From NCBI RefSeq assembly GCF_015832195.1, contig NC_052044.1, positions 1,999,147-2,063,146 of the forward strand: a stretch of 64,000 nt of DNA, read 5' to 3'. The position numbers and the translations under genes are program-made. The DNA comes from Motacilla alba alba (lineage: Eukaryota; Chordata; Aves; Passeriformes; Motacillidae). The first letter of the stretch is position 1, and each line of letters starts with the position of its first letter. Under the pieces are notes generated by a model. The model saw only the letters and a list, made by a program, of their open reading frames with translations, had not been told where the DNA came from and searched no databases. This document shows positions 62,201 through 64,000 of the stretch, one piece after another.

Positions 62201-63350
62201 ATTTGGGACGGAGGGGCTGAGCCCCCTCAAATTCGCGTCAGCTCCTGAGCCAGGCTGATGAATGGGGTGCGTGAGGCAGAGGAGGGAGGGATGGCATGGA
62301 AGGAGGGATGGAGAGGAGCACGGAGGGAGCGATGGACAGACGGACGGTGGCTGGCCGGCTGCCCGGGGCCGGAGCCCCCCCGCCCGGTGTCCCCCCCGCG
62401 CTGGCGAGGTCCCGGCGTCCGGCCGGGTATAAATACCGGGTAATTGCGGGGGCCCGGCGCGGCCGCGGGGCCGTGGGCGGCCGAGCCCGGCGCCGCCCTG
62501 TAATCAGCCCCCGCCGCCGCCCCCCCCGCGCGGCCGCCGCGCTTTGAAGGGTCCCGGGGCACATGGGGGGGGTCCCCACCGCCCCCCCCGAGCCGGGGAG
62601 AGACCCCCGCCCCAAGTGACGCCCCCAGCCCAGCCCGGCCGTGCGGGCAGCGCCGGACCGCCCGGGGAGCCGGACCCTGGTGGGCGATGCTGGTGGGAGT
62701 GAAACCCCCCAAAAACCCCATGGCGTGCCCCCCCCGTCCCACGCCGGGCTGGCTGAGGAGGAGGAGGAGGAGGAGGGCTGCAGTGGCCGTCCCAGTTTGC
62801 TCCCAGTTTGTGGGCAGTGGAAGCCCCAGCGAGGGGGGGCCGGTGGTTGTGGCCTTCGGCGGCGCCGGCGGCTGCGGAGCGGAAAGCCCTGACTCAGGGC
62901 TGGGAAAGGGCCCCGCTGGCTCCGGCCGGCCCCGGCGGGGGAAGCAGGCGAGGGGGAAAGCGAAAAGAAAACGGGAAGCATGGGAAAAGAAAACGGGAGT
63001 AATAAAATTAAAAAAAAAAAAAAAAAAAAAAGTGAGGAGAGGGTAAAAGAGCAGTTGGAACAATTCTTCATGGGGGAAACTGAGGCACAGGGGGGTCCCC
63101 AGCCCCATTACCAGAGCCAGGTGTGTCCCTGTCCCCAGCTCTGTTCCTTCAGAACCTCGCTCTGACCCCATCCCTGGTCCTTCCAGCCCCATCCCTGCTC
63201 CATTCCCAACTCCTGTCCCCATCCCCACACCTCTGACCCCATTCCTGAAGCTCCAGCCCACATCCCTCTCATCCCCATCAGTTGTCCCCTCCTGTCCCCA
63301 TCCCCATCCCTGCTCCATCCTGGCACCTTCTGGGGCCACGAGCCTCTGGG
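62200..63350. other. CpG-rich stretch around the TATA motif
   Basis: GC-rich DNA with a GAG run at 62756-62775 and an A run at 63009-63030. No recognised coding exon. Confidence 0.4.
62428..62435 (+). promoter_or_regulatory. TATA box (TATAAATA) of an unidentified promoter
   Basis: TATAAATA sits in a near-palindromic GC-rich frame (CCGGGTATAAATACCGGG), a strong core-promoter motif in CpG-rich DNA. A start about 30 bases downstream would be near 62465 on +. By human synteny SP7 lies head-to-head with SP1 in this direction. I see no SP7 coding exon in the window, so the link is inference. Confidence 0.4.
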
Positions 63351-63359
63351 TGTCCCAGC

Positions 63360-63960
63360 TGTCCCATCCTCCTTTGTCCCTTTGTCCCCCTTCCCCTCCC
63401 CATCCATCTATTCCCTTTTTCCTTCTCTCCTCTCCAGCCCTTTTCCCGTTAATCCCCTTCCCAGCCCCTTCCTCCTTTTCCTGCTGTCCATCCCTTTCCC
63501 CCTCTCCCTCCTTTCCCTTCCCCTTTTCCTTCTCTTATTTTCTCTCTCTTCTTTCCTTTTCCCTCCTTTCCCTCCTTTCCCTCTCCTTCTTTTTCCCCCA
63601 CACTGGTCCCCGTCCCCCATCTCCCCTCCTTCCTCCAGCTCTCAGCCTCCTCATCTTCCTCCCTTCACAACTTTTTCTTTAATTTTTCTTCTATTTCCTT
63701 ATATAATTTTTCTTTTCTCTTCCCTGCCGTTTTCATTTCCTTTTAAACTTTTCCCTTCCTTTTCCCTTCCCCCTTTCCTCTTTTCCTTTCTTCCTCATCT
63801 CTTTTCTTTCTCTCCTTTCCTCTCCAACTTATTTCCCTCCTCCAATTCCTTGTTCTTTTCCCCCTTTCCATTCTTTTCCCCCCTTTCTCTTTCTTTCCCC
63901 TCTCTCATCTTTTCCTTCCTCCTTTCCTCTTCCTCTTCCCCTTCCCCTTCCCCTGCCCCC
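63360..63960. repeat. Polypyrimidine tract, about 600 bases
   Basis: Almost entirely C and T (ttcccttttccttctctcct type) without a fixed unit. The strand asymmetry is extreme and the stretch is non-coding. Confidence 0.9.
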
Positions 63961-64000
63961 CTTCCCGCGGTCCCCCGGCCCCCCCGGCTGGGGGCGGTTC

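Overview
The window is vertebrate nuclear DNA. The small introns, high GC, near absence of recognisable transposons and heavy load of G/C-rich minisatellites fit a bird microchromosome best. The species is not identifiable from the sequence alone. The gene order matches the human 12q13 block that carries ATF7, PCBP2, PRR13, AMHR2 and SP1, read in the opposite orientation. In birds this interval is notoriously GC-rich and poorly assembled.

Layout. 1-15,722 holds no coding exon I can recognise; it is probably ATF7 intron, full of minisatellites with a few AT-rich islands. 15,723-27,160 (+ strand) carries eight consecutive ATF7 exons, from the second half of the N-terminal zinc finger through the bZIP domain. 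The first coding exon lies off the left edge and the last is missing. 28,146-29,145 is a run of exactly 1,000 N, a placeholder gap. 29,950-37,100 (- strand) is PCBP2, with KH1 and KH2 present and the KH3 exons not visible. 37,455-38,470 (- strand) is PRR13. 38,667-43,340 (- strand) is AMHR2 with all eleven exons traceable. 43,600-58,360 (- strand) is a complete SP1, including a long 3' UTR, a 7.3-kb third intron and a CpG/CCAAT-rich promoter. 59,000-64,000 has no recognisable coding gene. It holds a 12-bp repeat, a strong TATA motif at 62,428 and a long polypyrimidine tract; by synteny it should lead towards SP7.

Notable points. (1) In three places ATF7 exons are preceded by tandem arrays whose units look like 3' splice sites; the best is a 38-bp array at 23,580-24,066 that runs into the exon itself. 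(2) Reading frame is lost by one base at G/C homopolymers in ATF7, PRR13 and at least twice in AMHR2, a pattern more like consensus error than gene death. (3) The N gap sits where human has NPFF, TARBP2, MAP3K12, the ATF7 terminal exon and the PCBP2 KH3 exons. (4) ATF7 has one apparent GC-AG intron.

The genes do not form an operon. They are independent housekeeping or regulatory genes: ATF7 (stress-responsive bZIP factor), PCBP2 (poly(C) RNA binding), PRR13 (small nuclear proline-rich protein), AMHR2 (anti-Mullerian hormone receptor kinase) and SP1 (GC-box transcription factor).
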